From Bradyrhizobium sp. 21 (GTDB lineage: Bacteria > Pseudomonadota > Alphaproteobacteria > Rhizobiales > Xanthobacteraceae), in contig NZ_JADPJG010000003.1 of NCBI RefSeq assembly GCF_023073335.1, positions 223,789 through 287,788 of the forward strand: DNA of 64,000 nucleotides, given 5' to 3'. Numbering within the stretch: the stretch's first letter is position 1; each line of letters opens with the position of its first letter. Positions 17,299 through 27,175 of this stretch are shown piece by piece. The position numbers were made by a program, and so were the translations under genes. The notes beneath the pieces are model-generated. The model did no database searches, was not told where the DNA came from, and worked only from the letters and a program-made list of their open reading frames with translations.

Positions 17299-18357
17299 TC
17301 AGTCGTCGCTCTCGTCGGTGCCGAACAGGCCGAACTGTGCCGCCGCATCGCGCGAGGGCTCACTGATGCCGAGATGGCGGAAGGCGTGCGAAGTGAGCAG
17401 GCGGCCGCGCGGGGTGCGCTGGAGATAGCCGCACTGGATCAAATAGGGTTCGATGATGTCCTCGATCGCATCGCGCGGCTCGGACAATGCAGCGGCCATC
17501 GTCTCGACGCCCACCGGGCCCCCGCCATAGTTCTGCGCGATGGTCGTGAGGTAGCGGCGGTCCATCGCGTCGAGGCCCGCGGCGTCCACCTCGAGCGCGC
17601 TGAGCGCATGGTCGGCGATCTTGCGGTCGATCGAGGCCGCATCGGCAGCGGAGGCGAAATCGCGCACACGGCGCAACAGGCGGCCGGCGATGCGGGGCGT
17701 GCCGCGGGCGCGGCGCGCGATCTCGTTGGCGCCGTCGGCGCTCATGCCGACATTGAGCACGCGCGCACCGCGGGTGACGATGCTTTCCAGCTCCTCGATG
17801 GTGTAGAAATTGAGCCGGATCGGGATGCCGAAACGATCGCGCAAGGGATTGGTGAGCAGGCCGGCGCGCGTGGTGGCGCCGACGAGGGTGAATTTCGACA
17901 GCTCGATCTTCACCGAGCGCGCCGCCGGGCCCTCGCCGATGATGAGGTCGAGCTGAAAATCCTCCATCGCGGGATAGAGCACCTCTTCCACCGCGGGACT
18001 GAGGCGATGAATCTCGTCGATGAAGAGCACGTCGCGTTCTTCGAGATTGGTGAGCAGCGCGGCGAGATCGCCGGCCTTGGCGATCACCGGGCCTGATGTG
18101 GCGCGAAAGCCGACACCGAGCTCCTTGGCCACGATCTGCGCCAGCGTGGTCTTGCCGAGGCCGGGAGGGCCGACGAACAGCACGTGATCGAGCGCCTCAC
18201 CGCGCTTGCGCGCCGCCTCGATGAAGATCGAGAGATTCTTGCGTGCCTGCTGCTGGCCGACGAAATCGGACAGCGATTGGGGACGCAGCGCGGTGTCGCC
18301 GACATCATCGCTGCGGCGCTCGGGCGTGACCATGCGGTTGGCCTTGGGATCGCTCAC
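17299..18357 (-). CDS. ruvB: Holliday junction branch migration ATPase RuvB
   Basis: AAA+ motor of 352 residues that pumps DNA through the RuvA-bound Holliday junction. Walker A GPPGLGKT is at residues 63-70, Walker B DEIHR follows, and the C-terminal winged-helix part includes [12 protein letters not shown]. Length and motifs are normal. Its start overlaps the ruvA stop by four bases, and the gene order ruvC-ruvA-ruvB is the usual one in alphaproteobacteria. No SOS box was recognised with confidence. Confidence 0.98.
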   Translation of the reverse strand: MSDPKANRMVTPERRSDDVGDTALRPQSLSDFVGQQQARKNLSIFIEAARKRGEALDHVLFVGPPGLGKTTLAQIVAKELGVGFRATSGPVIAKAGDLAALLTNLEERDVLFIDEIHRLSPAVEEVLYPAMEDFQLDLIIGEGPAARSVKIELSKFTLVGATTRAGLLTNPLRDRFGIPIRLNFYTIEELESIVTRGARVLNVGMSADGANEIARRARGTPRIAGRLLRRVRDFASAADAASIDRKIADHALSALEVDAAGLDAMDRRYLTTIAQNYGGGPVGVETMAAALSEPRDAIEDIIEPYLIQCGYLQRTPRGRLLTSHAFRHLGISEPSRDAAAQFGLFGTDESDD

Positions 18358-18971
18358 TTCGCCAGTTCCTTCAGGCCGAGGCGAATGAGTTGCGCCGTCT
18401 CGGCATTCTCACCCGCGCTGCGCGATGCCGATGCGATGGCGGCTGCAGCCTGCGGCTGGCCGTAGCCGAGATTGACCAGCGCGGAGATCGCATCCGCGAC
18501 AGGCCGCGGCGCGCGCTGGTCGTCGATGGCGCCTGCGAGATGCACGGCGGCGGGATCGGCATTGGCAAAAGCCGGCGCCTTGTCCTTCAATTCGGTGACG
18601 ATGCGCTCGGCGACCTTGGGGCCGACGCCGGGCGTGCGCGCCACCGCGTTCTTGTCGCGCAGCGCGATGGCATTGGCGAGATCGGAGGGCGCCAGCGTGC
18701 CGAGCACGGCGAGCGCGACCTTGGCGCCGACGCCCTGCACGGTCTGGAGCAGGCGAAACCATTCGCGTTCCTGATCGCTGCGGAAGCCGAACAGTTTTAT
18801 CGCGTCCTCGCGGACATAGGTCTCGATCGACAGCACGGCAGCCTCGCCCGGCGAGGGCAGATGCTGCAGCGTGCGGGTCGAGCAATGCACCTGGTAACCG
18901 ACACCGCCGACGTCGATGATGACGAAATCCTCGCCGTAGGAATCGATCAGGCCCTTGAGCTTGCCGATCAT
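18354..18971 (-). CDS. ruvA: Holliday junction DNA helicase subunit RuvA
   Basis: A 205-residue tetrameric junction-binding protein. The OB-fold domain starts [20 protein letters not shown], followed by helix-hairpin-helix repeats around [18 protein letters not shown] and [13 protein letters not shown], then a linker and domain III that contacts RuvB. It overlaps both ruvC (upstream) and ruvB (downstream) by four bases, indicating coupled translation of the complex. Confidence 0.98.
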   Translation of the reverse strand: MIGKLKGLIDSYGEDFVIIDVGGVGYQVHCSTRTLQHLPSPGEAAVLSIETYVREDAIKLFGFRSDQEREWFRLLQTVQGVGAKVALAVLGTLAPSDLANAIALRDKNAVARTPGVGPKVAERIVTELKDKAPAFANADPAAVHLAGAIDDQRAPRPVADAISALVNLGYGQPQAAAAIASASRSAGENAETAQLIRLGLKELAK

Positions 18972-19495
18972 AGACCCGCCACCTTCAACCGCAGCGCCGT
19001 GCTCTGGCGGTGATGGGCGTGGGTGATGGCGATGGCGAGCGCGTCGGCTGCGTCGGCGGAGGGCGGATCGGCCTTGGGCAGCAAAATCTTGAGCATCATC
19101 GCGATCTGGTGCTTGTCGGCGTGGCCGGCGCCGACCACCGTCTTTTTCACCTGGTTCGGCGCGTATTCGGCAACAGTAATGCCGAACATTGCGGGCGCCA
19201 GCATGGCAACGCCGCGGGCCTGGCCGAGCTTCAGCGTCGCGACGCCATCCTTGTTGACGAAAGTCTGTTCGACCGCGGCTTCCATCGGCCTGTGATTGGC
19301 GAGAACGGCCGCGAGCCCTTCATGAATGCCGAGCAGCCGGCTCGCCAGCGGCAGATCGTCCGGCGGTTCCACCGAACCGCAGGCGACGTAGATCAAACGA
19401 TTGCCCTCAGCCTCGATCACGCCCCAACCGGTGCGGCGCAGGCCGGGGTCGATGCCGATGATGCGAACGGGGCCACGAATCGGGAGCGCAGTCAT
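18968..19495 (-). CDS. ruvC: Crossover junction endodeoxyribonuclease RuvC
   Basis: Resolvase of 175 residues that cuts Holliday junctions. The first catalytic aspartate is Asp16 in [15 protein letters not shown]; the remaining acidic residues include EQTFVNKDG and the C-terminal [15 protein letters not shown]. This is the first gene of the ruvCAB operon and lies 71 bases downstream of yebC, with which it is commonly linked. Confidence 0.98.
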   Translation of the reverse strand: MTALPIRGPVRIIGIDPGLRRTGWGVIEAEGNRLIYVACGSVEPPDDLPLASRLLGIHEGLAAVLANHRPMEAAVEQTFVNKDGVATLKLGQARGVAMLAPAMFGITVAEYAPNQVKKTVVGAGHADKHQIAMMLKILLPKADPPSADAADALAIAITHAHHRQSTALRLKVAGL

Positions 19496-19566
19496 GGGCC
19501 AGTGATAGCGGCTGGCCGGGGGGAGGGAAACAGAAACAGAACGGAAGTAACAGGGGAAGTGGGCCC

Positions 19567-20313
19567 CTACCCGCCCATCTTCGCCAGCAGCGCGTCCGAC
19601 ACCTCGAAATTGGCGTAGACGTGCTGGACGTCGTCATGCTCGTTGAGCAGGTCCATCAGCTTCAAGAGCTTCTCGCCGGTCTCGTCGTCCACCGCGATCG
19701 TGTTCTGCGGCTTCCAGATCAGCGCGGCCTTGCGCGGCTCACCGAACTTGGCCTCGAGCGCCTTTGCGACGTCGCGATAGCTTTCTGTCGAGGCGTAGAT
19801 CTCGTGGCCGCCTTCGCCGGACACGACGTCATCGGCGCCGGCTTCGATTCCCGCATCCAGCACCGCATCGTCGGAGGCGACGCTGCGGTCGTATTCGATG
19901 ATGCCGGTGCGGTCGAACATGAAGGAGACCGAGCCGGTTTCGCCGAGATTGCCGCCCGACTTGGTGAAGAAGGAGCGGATGTCGGAGGCGGCGCGGTTGC
20001 GGTTGTCGGTCAGCGCCTCGACGATGACGGCGACGCCGCCGGGGCCGTAACCCTCGTAGCGGATCTCGTCATAGTTCTCGCCCTCGTTGCCGAGCGCCTT
20101 CTTGACCGCGCGCTCGATATTGTCCTTCGGCATGTTCTCCTGGCGCGCCGCGATAATGGCCGCGCGCAGGCGCGGGTTCATGTTGGGGTCGGGCGTGCCC
20201 AGCTTGGCCGCGACGGTGATTTCCCGCGCCAGCTTGCCGAACAGTTTCGACTTCTGGGCATCCTGCCGCCCCTTGCGGTGCATGATGTTCTTGAATTGGG
20301 AATGTCCGGCCAT
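19567..20313 (-). CDS. yebC: YebC/PmpR-type translational/transcriptional regulator
   Basis: A 248-residue TACO1/YebC family protein. It begins [20 protein letters not shown], and has the block [14 protein letters not shown] and the central acidic [17 protein letters not shown] region. Members act as DNA-binding regulators or help ribosomes through difficult stretches such as polyproline. It lies upstream of ruvC on the same strand, the common arrangement. A chemoreceptor gene is divergent from it. Confidence 0.96.
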   Translation of the reverse strand: MAGHSQFKNIMHRKGRQDAQKSKLFGKLAREITVAAKLGTPDPNMNPRLRAAIIAARQENMPKDNIERAVKKALGNEGENYDEIRYEGYGPGGVAVIVEALTDNRNRAASDIRSFFTKSGGNLGETGSVSFMFDRTGIIEYDRSVASDDAVLDAGIEAGADDVVSGEGGHEIYASTESYRDVAKALEAKFGEPRKAALIWKPQNTIAVDDETGEKLLKLMDLLNEHDDVQHVYANFEVSDALLAKMGG

Positions 20314-20521
20314 GCGTGGTCTTCTCTAGGGAATCGTAGCCAAAGGTGAGCGTGGGAAGCGCGGCGTTATAGGCTGCCAACCCACCGGAATCAAAGGGGC
20401 TCCGCGATCTTAGGGTAACACAGTAGTGCCTCGCGCCTAGAAATCAGGCATCGTTAACCCTGACTTCACTCCAGACTGCGAAAATAACGCCCGACTGTTC
20501 CCCGACAAGAGATTTTCCCCG
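20314..20521. promoter_or_regulatory. Divergent intergenic region yebC / chemoreceptor
   Basis: A 208-base gap that must hold both promoters. The middle is somewhat AT-richer (about 20400-20470, with GGGTAACACAG and CATCGTTAACCC). No convincing promoter pair or palindrome was recognised. Confidence 0.4.
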
Positions 20522-22270
20522 ATGGCGTTCGGACTATTTCGGAAGCGTCTGCCGGACATGGCTGCGCCTGCGGCAAGCCCGCAGGCTGCGCAGCCGGCGG
20601 CCCATTCCGAGCCCGCTCCGGCCGCCGAAGGCGATTCGGCCAAAGAAATCCTGGAACTGCTGGAACTCGAGCTCGGCGCCATGATTCGCCAACTCGAGCG
20701 CGCCGCCAATTCGGTCGCCGGCGGCGCCGAGGCGACCGCGGCGACGCTTGCCGATATCCGCGAGCGCACCGACGCACTGACAGGGCGAACTAATTCCGCG
20801 CAGTCGAACGCCTCGACCTTCGCCCAGGCCGCCGACAAGTTCACCCAATCCGCGCATGGAATCGGCGCGCAGGTCCGCGAGGCCAGCAAGCTCGCCGACG
20901 AGGCCAGCGCTGCGGCGCAGGAAGCCCGCGCCAATGTCGACCGCCTGCGCGAGTCCTCGGCCGCCATCGGCAACGTCGTCAATCTGATCGCGCAGATCGC
21001 GCGGCAGACGACGCTGCTCGCTCTCAACTCGACCATCGAGGCAGCGCGCGCGGGCGCCGCGGGAAGAGGCTTTGCGGTCGTCGCCACCGAGGTCAAGGCA
21101 CTCGCGGTGCAGACCCAGGGCGCGACGGAGGAGATCACCCGGAAGATCGACGCCCTCCAGCGCGACGCCGCCGGCTCTGCGGATGCGGTGCACCGCATCT
21201 CGCAGGCGATCGAGGCGATCCGCCCGGTATTCGAGACCGTCAACGACGCGGTCGCCGAACAGAACGCCACCACCAGCGAAGTCTCCGGCAACGCGACAAG
21301 CGCGTCGGAGTTCATCGTCTCGGTCGGCGAAAGCGCGGCCGAGATCGATGCTGCGACCAAGGCGGCCGAAACCCACGGCGAGAACGTCGCCAGCGCCGGC
21401 AAGGCGGTGACCGCCTTCGCGCAGAAACTGAAATCGCGCTGCGCCGTTCTGCTCCGCCAGAGCGAGCACGACGACCGCCGCAAGACCGAGCGGCTGCCCT
21501 GCCATCTCAAGCTCGAAACCACCCGCGGGGTGCTGCCGGTCTACGAGATATCGATGGACGGCGTGTTGATCGGCGGCGCGGACGCGGGGCGCCTTGCACC
21601 GCAAGCCATGATCGAAGGCAGCCTCGAAGACGTTGGGGCCTGCCGGCTGCGCGTGGTCGAGCAATCCAAGGCCGGCGCCCGCGCGCAATTCGTCAACCCC
21701 AATGCCGCGCTCAGCGAGAAGATCGAAGACCGGCTCTGGGCGATCCACGAAGAAAACACGGAGTTCGTCACCCGTGCCATGGAGGCGGGCAACGCGCTGA
21801 CCACCATCTTCGAGCAGGCGGTCGCGCGCGGCGAAGTCAAAATCGACGATCTCTTCGACACCGACTATGCCGAAATCGCCGGCACCAATCCGCAGCAATA
21901 TCGCACCAGATATCTGGACTGGGCCGACCGCGCGCTGCCGCCGTTCCAGGAAGCTTTTCTGGCAAAGGACCAGCGCATGGCATTCTGCGCCATGGTCGAT
22001 CGCAACGGCTTCCTGCCGGTGCACAACAGGATCTATTCGCATCCGCAGCGGCCGGGTGATGCCGCCTGGAACACGGCCAACAGCCGTAACCGGCGGATGT
22101 TCAACGATCCGGCGGGGTTGGCCGCCGCGCGCAACCTGCGCTCGTATCTGGTCCAGAGCTATGCGCGCGACATGGGCAACGGTAATACGGTGATGATGCG
22201 CGAGATCGACGTCCCGATCCGCGTGCAGGGCCGACACTGGGGCGGATTCAGGACCGCCTACAAACTGTAG
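20522..22270 (+). CDS. Soluble methyl-accepting chemotaxis protein with PilZ and C-terminal sensor-like domain
   Basis: A 582-residue chemoreceptor without membrane segments. Residues 1-45 are Ala/Pro-rich. The signalling hairpin tip is at about 160-205, read as [20 protein letters not shown] and then RGFAVV. A PilZ-like c-di-GMP domain follows at about 317-400: the RxxxR element is RKTER, but the usual D/N-x-S-x-x-G is EISMDG, so binding may be altered. The last 180 residues form a separate domain with EIAGTNPQQY, CAMVDRNGFLPVHN, WNTANSRNRRMF, YARDMGNG and RHWGGFRTAYKL. The same domain ends the next gene. It likely senses a cytoplasmic ligand or redox state (inference). Confidence 0.88.
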   Translation: MAFGLFRKRLPDMAAPAASPQAAQPAAHSEPAPAAEGDSAKEILELLELELGAMIRQLERAANSVAGGAEATAATLADIRERTDALTGRTNSAQSNASTFAQAADKFTQSAHGIGAQVREASKLADEASAAAQEARANVDRLRESSAAIGNVVNLIAQIARQTTLLALNSTIEAARAGAAGRGFAVVATEVKALAVQTQGATEEITRKIDALQRDAAGSADAVHRISQAIEAIRPVFETVNDAVAEQNATTSEVSGNATSASEFIVSVGESAAEIDAATKAAETHGENVASAGKAVTAFAQKLKSRCAVLLRQSEHDDRRKTERLPCHLKLETTRGVLPVYEISMDGVLIGGADAGRLAPQAMIEGSLEDVGACRLRVVEQSKAGARAQFVNPNAALSEKIEDRLWAIHEENTEFVTRAMEAGNALTTIFEQAVARGEVKIDDLFDTDYAEIAGTNPQQYRTRYLDWADRALPPFQEAFLAKDQRMAFCAMVDRNGFLPVHNRIYSHPQRPGDAAWNTANSRNRRMFNDPAGLAAARNLRSYLVQSYARDMGNGNTVMMREIDVPIRVQGRHWGGFRTAYKL

Positions 22271-22378
22271 TGCACGCTCAGGCAAGACGCCGGGCGCGAA
22301 TCATCCTTTACAGTTGAAATTGGAATGGGAATGCCGCGGGGGGCCGGCGAACGGCTCTGACTGGAGGACTCTCAAGAC

Positions 22379-23803
22379 ATGTCCGTCGTACAACTTGCAG
22401 TACTGGACACCGGCTCCAACCGAACACTTGCCGAGCGCCTGATTGATCAGCTCGCGGACCGCATCGGCGGCCTCGGCGTGGAGCTCGCCGACATTGCCGG
22501 CAACGTCCAGGAAGTCGCGAACCGCGTCGCGAACCAGTCGGAACGGTTTCATCACCTCCAGGAAACTGCCGAGACGATGGTCTCGGCCAACCACGACATC
22601 GCCAACGCGTCGCAGGCGGTGCAATCGACCGCGTCAGCGGCGGTCGGCGAGATCGCGCAGTCGCGCGGCGCGGTCGACACCGCGGTCAGCCACATTTCCG
22701 AACTCGTCGCGGCGGTGGAGCGGATCGAGGCGCGCTTGAGCGCCGTCGGCTCGGCGCTGGCGCAGGTGGCAAAGGTCTCCGGCTCGATCGAGGCGATCGC
22801 GAAGCAGACCAATCTGCTCGCGCTCAACGCCACCATCGAGGCGGCGCGCGCCGGCAACGCCGGCCGCGGCTTCGCAGTGGTCGCGAGCGAGGTCAAGAAT
22901 CTCGCGGAAGCCACCCGCCAGGCCACGCATCTGATATCCGACACCGTGCGCGATCTCGATGGCCAGATCGAAGGCCTGATCGGGGAGAGCAGCGACGCCT
23001 CGCAGCGCGCGAAGACTGCCGGCGAAGGCGCCCAGCAGATTTCGGGCATCATTTCGCGGGTCCAGCAGGGTTTCGCGTCGGTGGAGGCTGAGATCGACAG
23101 CGTCACGCGCGCGGCGACCTCCAATCTCGGACATTGCGACACCGTCATCAGCGAGCTGAACGAACTCGCCAAGGGCGTCGACCTCTCCTCGCGCGATCTC
23201 AAGAGCGCCGATCAGCGCGTGACAAAACTGCTCGACGTGTCCGAAGGCCTGATCGCACTGATCGCCGACAGCGGCGTGGAGACATCGGATGCGCCGCTGA
23301 TCCGCATCGTCGTCGAGACCGCAAAGCGGATCTCGGACGAGTTCGAGGCCGCGATCGACCGCGGCGAGATCACGCTCGACCAACTCATGGACGAGACCTA
23401 CCGGGAAATCTCCGGCACCGATCCCAAGCAGTACAACACCAATTATGTCGAGTTCACCGACCGCGTGCTGCCCGCGATCCAGGATCCGATTCAGAAATCC
23501 GATTCGCGCATCGTGTTCTGCGTCGCCTGGGCCAAGGGGGGTTATCTGCCGACCCACAATCCGAACTACCGCCTGCCGCAGGGCAAGGACCCCGTCTGGA
23601 ATAACGCCAATTGCCGCAACCGCCGCCTGTTCACCGATCGCGCGGTGCAGAAGGTCGCAGCCAACACGAAACCGTTCCTGCTCCAGACCTATCGCCGCGA
23701 CATGGGCGGCGGGCAGTTCGTGCTGATGAAGGACCTGTCCTCGCCGATCACGATCCGCGGCAAGCACTGGGGCGCTTTCCGGATGGGTTTCCGGCAGAGC
23801 TGA
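22379..23803 (+). CDS. Soluble methyl-accepting chemotaxis protein with C-terminal sensor-like domain
   Basis: A 474-residue chemoreceptor without membrane segments, 108 bases downstream of a related gene. The signalling hairpin reads [20 protein letters not shown], then [16 protein letters not shown]. Unlike its neighbour it has no PilZ part. The C-terminal 150 residues match the neighbour's last domain: [47 protein letters not shown] and [10 protein letters not shown]. Cache-like domains with such His, Asn and Arg clusters are known at the C-terminal end of many cytoplasmic MCPs; the ligand is not known to me. Confidence 0.88.
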   Translation: MSVVQLAVLDTGSNRTLAERLIDQLADRIGGLGVELADIAGNVQEVANRVANQSERFHHLQETAETMVSANHDIANASQAVQSTASAAVGEIAQSRGAVDTAVSHISELVAAVERIEARLSAVGSALAQVAKVSGSIEAIAKQTNLLALNATIEAARAGNAGRGFAVVASEVKNLAEATRQATHLISDTVRDLDGQIEGLIGESSDASQRAKTAGEGAQQISGIISRVQQGFASVEAEIDSVTRAATSNLGHCDTVISELNELAKGVDLSSRDLKSADQRVTKLLDVSEGLIALIADSGVETSDAPLIRIVVETAKRISDEFEAAIDRGEITLDQLMDETYREISGTDPKQYNTNYVEFTDRVLPAIQDPIQKSDSRIVFCVAWAKGGYLPTHNPNYRLPQGKDPVWNNANCRNRRLFTDRAVQKVAANTKPFLLQTYRRDMGGGQFVLMKDLSSPITIRGKHWGAFRMGFRQS

Positions 23804-23826
23804 CGATCGCTCCTGCGACCCTCACA

Positions 23827-23886
23827 TCCAAAACCTGAAAAACAACCCCATGCACAGTAGCCGGGGCGCGGGGAATCAAGGACTTA
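23827..23886. repeat. Dispersed repeat, family F (ACAACCCCATGCACA)
   Basis: About 60 bases sharing AACAACCCCATGCACA, then TAGCC, a variable middle, AATCAA and CTTACG with 54490-54551. Both copies are intergenic and follow plus-strand genes. They differ by scattered substitutions, as expected of an old dispersed element rather than a recent duplication. Confidence 0.75.
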
Positions 23887-24070
23887 CGCCGACCGGCCTC
23901 GACGCGGTTTGACTCGTCAGGCAAAACAGGCGTACAGTGCTATTATTCCGAAATCACGCAGACGGGGGAGAGGGTCCCCTTACCCCCGTGAGTCTGCATC
24001 TGCCGGCGTCGCAGCGCTCCCGCTTTGCGTAGGGCAATCGCATATGAGCTTGGCGGGCCTGAGCAAGCGC

Positions 24071-24202
24071 CTCGTCCTTCGAGACGACCGCTTCGCGGTC
24101 TCCTCAGGATGAGGCTGATTGGCAGCTTTGCCTGTTGAATTAAGCCACGCGATCGACCCCTCATCCTGAGGGCCCGCCGGAGGCGGACGCCTCGAAGGAT
24201 GG
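24071..24202. repeat. Dispersed palindromic repeat, family A (two inverted units)
   Basis: The first unit (24071-24114) reads CTCGTCCTTCGAGACGACCG and then ends in CTCCTCAGGATGAGG. The second (24158-24202) starts CCCTCATCCTGAGGGCCCGC and ends CTCGAAGGATGG. The two units face each other, as in the other family A copies of this window. Confidence 0.8.
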
Positions 24203-24533
24203 CCGCAAGCAGCGACGCGACGCCGCCCGACTTTCCCAATCGCACGAGTTTCGTCATCGCATGACTTTGCGCGTTCGCACGATCACGTGCGACGATCAAT
24301 GGTGCATGCCGCAAAAATGCATCAAAACATGACGCTTATCATATCAATTAGCCCAAAACGCTTGCAGCGATCCTCGCACAAATTCGTGAACGTCATGGCC
24401 TGCCGCGCTGGCAGCGCAAATATGCATCGCCGGAAATATCGACGCTTCATCGTTTCACATCGATATGTTTATGGTCGCGCGGATATTCGTCGAGCTGATC
24501 GCCGTAAGCGATCCATCGAGCAAGGGGATGCAT

Positions 24534-24998
24534 ATGGCAACAACTCTCACCATCAACGGCGAAACGACATCGTTCGACGCGCCACCGGACATGCCGCTGC
24601 TGTGGGTGCTGCGTGACATCCTCGGGATGACTGGCACCAAGTTCGGCTGCGGTATCGCGCAATGCGGCGCCTGCACCGTGCACGTCGACGGCAAGGCGGT
24701 GCGCTCCTGCGTGCTGCCAGTCAGCGCCGTCGCGAACCGCGCCATCACCACCATCGAGCATGTCGGCAGCACGCCCGCGGGCGCGAAAGTGCAGAAAGCC
24801 TGGCTCGACGCCGAAGTCGTCCAGTGCGGCTATTGCCAGTCCGGCCAGATCATGTCGGCTGCCGCGCTGCTGGCGGCCACACCCAACCCTGACGATTCCG
24901 ACATCGACGCCGCGATGGCCGGCAACATCTGCCGCTGCGGCACCTATGTGCGCATCCGCGAGGCCATCAAGCACGCCGCCAACGGCCGTCAGTCGTGA
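24534..24998 (+). CDS. (2Fe-2S)-binding subunit of molybdopterin hydroxylase (IorA/NicA-like)
   Basis: Small iron-sulfur subunit of 154 residues. The N-terminal plant-type cluster ligands are in [20 protein letters not shown] and the following RSC; the C-terminal cluster uses CGYCQSGQ and CRCGTY. It passes electrons from the molybdenum site to the cytochrome. I start at the ATG at 24534 ([10 protein letters not shown]), eight bases after AAGGGG; upstream in-frame ATGs lack such a site. The gene is followed directly by the molybdopterin subunit. Substrate class (isoquinoline, nicotinate, aldehyde) cannot be fixed from sequence. Confidence 0.93.
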   Translation: MATTLTINGETTSFDAPPDMPLLWVLRDILGMTGTKFGCGIAQCGACTVHVDGKAVRSCVLPVSAVANRAITTIEHVGSTPAGAKVQKAWLDAEVVQCGYCQSGQIMSAAALLAATPNPDDSDIDAAMAGNICRCGTYVRIREAIKHAANGRQS

Positions 24999-25006
24999 GG
25001 TCCGCC

Positions 25007-27175
25007 ATGAATGCCCATCATAACGTTTCCCGCCGCACGCTTCTGACCGGCGGCCTCGCGACCGGCTTCCTGCTCGCCTTCCATCTGCCGCTGCGCGCCG
25101 CCGTCAACGAGCCGGTGCAGCCGAAAGACACGACCGATGGCAAGTTCGCGCCCAACGCCTTCATCCGCATCGACGCGGACGGCGCCACGACTCTGGTGAT
25201 GCCGCAAGTCGAGATGGGACAGGGAATCTACACCGCAGTTTCGATGATCCTGGCCGAGGAGCTCGACGCCGACTGGTCACAAGTCAAGCTGCTGCACGCA
25301 CCCGCCAATGAGAAGCTCTACGGCAATCCGATTTTCATCATTCAGGCAACTGGAGGCTCCACATCGGTCCGGGCGTTCTGGAAGCCGCTGCGTGAAGCCG
25401 GCGCCAGCGCGCGTGCGATGCTGGTGCAGGCCGCGGCCGCGCAATGGCAGGTCGATGCCGCCAGCTGCACGACATCGAAGGGCCAGGTGACGCACAAGGC
25501 GAGCGGCCGGACGCTCTCCTATGGCGCGCTGGCGGCCGCCGCGAGCGGCCAGACGCCGCCCAAGGATGTCCCGCTCAAGGACCCCAAGGATTTTGTCTAT
25601 ATCGGCCAGCCGCTCAAGCGGCTCGATACCCCCGACAAGGTCAGCGGCAAGGCCGTCTACGGCATCGACGCCATCGTGCCGGGCATGAAGTTCGCGACGC
25701 TGGCGCAGTGCCCGGTGTTCGGCGGCAAGGTCGGCAAGGTCGATGACCGCGCCGCGAGGAAGATTCCCGGCGTGCGACAGATCGTGGTGCTCGACGATCT
25801 CGTCGCCGTTGTCGGCGATCACATGTGGGCGGCGAAGAAGGGCCTCGATGCGCTCGAGATCGAGTGGAACGAGGGACCCAACGCGAAGATCAATTCGAAG
25901 GCGGTCTGGGACGATCTGCGCGCCGCCAGCGAAAGGGACGGCGTCGTCGCCAAATCAACCGGCGACATTGCCAAGGGCCTCGCGGCCGGAGAAAAGATCG
26001 AGGCTTCGTTCGAACTGCCTTTTCTTGCCCACGCGACGATGGAGCCGCTGAACGCCACGGTTCATTGCAAGCCCGATTCCTGCGAGATCTGGACCGGAAC
26101 GCAGATCATGGCACGTGTGCAGTCGGAGGCGGCGAAGGCGGCCGGACTTCCGGTCGACAAGGTGACCGTCAACCAGCATCTGCTGGGCGGCGGCTTCGGC
26201 CGCAAGCTCGAGCCGGACATGGTGGTGGCCGCCGTTCGCATCGCCAAGAAGGTCGATGGACCGGTCAAGGTGGTGTGGACCCGCGAGGAGGACATCCAGC
26301 ACGACGTTTATCGACCGGTCTATCGCGATACGATCGCAGCGACCCTCTCGGGCGGCAAGATCGTCGGCTGGAAATACAAGATCGCCGGCGCGGCGATCAT
26401 CGCGCGCTGGCTGCCGCCGGCGTTCCAGAAGGGCATCGACATCGACGCGATCGACAGCGCCACCGACGTGCCCTACGACATTCCTAATTTCCACGTTGAA
26501 TATGTGCGGGCGGAACCGCCGGCGATACCGACCGGATTCTGGCGCGGGGTCGGCCCCAACAACAACGTGTTTGCGGCCGAGTGCTTCATGGACGAGCTGG
26601 CGCGCAAGGCCGGCAAGGACCCGGTCGAGTTTCGTCGCGCGATGCTAGGCAACCAGCCGCGCTTCCTGTCGGTCCTCAACCTCGCCGCGGAAAAGGCGGG
26701 CTGGGGTCAGCCGCTGCCGGCGCGCGTCGGGCGCGGCGTATGCCTGCAGCCGTCCTTCGGCAGCTTCATCGCCACGGTGGTGGAAGCGGAAGTCGACGAG
26801 CAGGGCGAGATCAATTTGCGCCATGTGACTTCGGTGGTGGATACCGGCATCGCCGTCAATCCGGATACCATCGTGGCTCAAGTCGAGGGTGGTCTGGTCT
26901 TCGGCCTCACCGCCGCGCTCTACGGCGAGATCACCATCGACAAGGGCCGCGTGCAGCAGTCGAATTTCCACGACTACCGGATGTTGCGCATCAATCAGAC
27001 GCCGAAGATCGAGGTTCACCTCGTCAAGAGCGGCGAGGCGCCCGGCGGAATTGGCGAGACCGGCACGACGGCGGGACCGCCGGCGCTGCGCAATGCGATT
27101 TACGCCGCGACGGGCGTGGCGCTGCGGCGCCTGCCGATCGATCGGAAACTGCTGGCTGCGGGGAAGAAGGCATGA
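25007..27175 (+). CDS. Molybdopterin-binding subunit of xanthine dehydrogenase-family hydroxylase (IorB-like)
   Basis: Large catalytic subunit of 722 residues. The N-terminus HHNVSRRTLLTGGLATGFLL is a Tat signal, so the enzyme acts in the periplasm or is membrane-attached there. Cofactor-binding motifs include GGGFGRKLEPD and the C-terminal GGIGETGTTAGPPALRNAIY with the expected catalytic Glu. I prefer the ATG at 25007, seven bases after GAGG; a GTG at 24995 overlapping the previous stop is an alternative. No FAD subunit gene is present; the cytochrome gene overlapping by four bases is the probable electron acceptor. Confidence 0.93.
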   Translation: MNAHHNVSRRTLLTGGLATGFLLAFHLPLRAAVNEPVQPKDTTDGKFAPNAFIRIDADGATTLVMPQVEMGQGIYTAVSMILAEELDADWSQVKLLHAPANEKLYGNPIFIIQATGGSTSVRAFWKPLREAGASARAMLVQAAAAQWQVDAASCTTSKGQVTHKASGRTLSYGALAAAASGQTPPKDVPLKDPKDFVYIGQPLKRLDTPDKVSGKAVYGIDAIVPGMKFATLAQCPVFGGKVGKVDDRAARKIPGVRQIVVLDDLVAVVGDHMWAAKKGLDALEIEWNEGPNAKINSKAVWDDLRAASERDGVVAKSTGDIAKGLAAGEKIEASFELPFLAHATMEPLNATVHCKPDSCEIWTGTQIMARVQSEAAKAAGLPVDKVTVNQHLLGGGFGRKLEPDMVVAAVRIAKKVDGPVKVVWTREEDIQHDVYRPVYRDTIAATLSGGKIVGWKYKIAGAAIIARWLPPAFQKGIDIDAIDSATDVPYDIPNFHVEYVRAEPPAIPTGFWRGVGPNNNVFAAECFMDELARKAGKDPVEFRRAMLGNQPRFLSVLNLAAEKAGWGQPLPARVGRGVCLQPSFGSFIATVVEAEVDEQGEINLRHVTSVVDTGIAVNPDTIVAQVEGGLVFGLTAALYGEITIDKGRVQQSNFHDYRMLRINQTPKIEVHLVKSGEAPGGIGETGTTAGPPALRNAIYAATGVALRRLPIDRKLLAAGKKA

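Larger units (their letters stand above)
23804..24533. other. Long intergenic region with two repeat families
   Basis: No convincing gene in about 730 bases. At 23827-23886 lies a copy of the ACAACCCCATGCACA repeat also found at 54490-54551. At 24071-24202 are two family A hairpins. The part from 24250 to 24470 is AT-richer and probably holds the promoter of the iron-sulfur/molybdopterin hydroxylase operon; runs such as GACGCTTATCATATCAATTA are visible at about 24331. The ribosome-binding site AAGGGG at about 24522 precedes the ATG at 24534. Confidence 0.6.

Noticed and set aside
16195..18096. A plus-strand open frame of 633 codons opposite the metallophosphoesterase and ruvB
   Set aside because: It is antisense to well-recognised genes, has no known domain and an Arg/Ala/Asp-rich composition expected of a GC-rich shadow frame.
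20534..22285. A minus-strand open frame of 583 codons opposite the first chemoreceptor
   Set aside because: It mirrors the chemoreceptor almost exactly and shows no domain; the chemoreceptor has clear MCP motifs.
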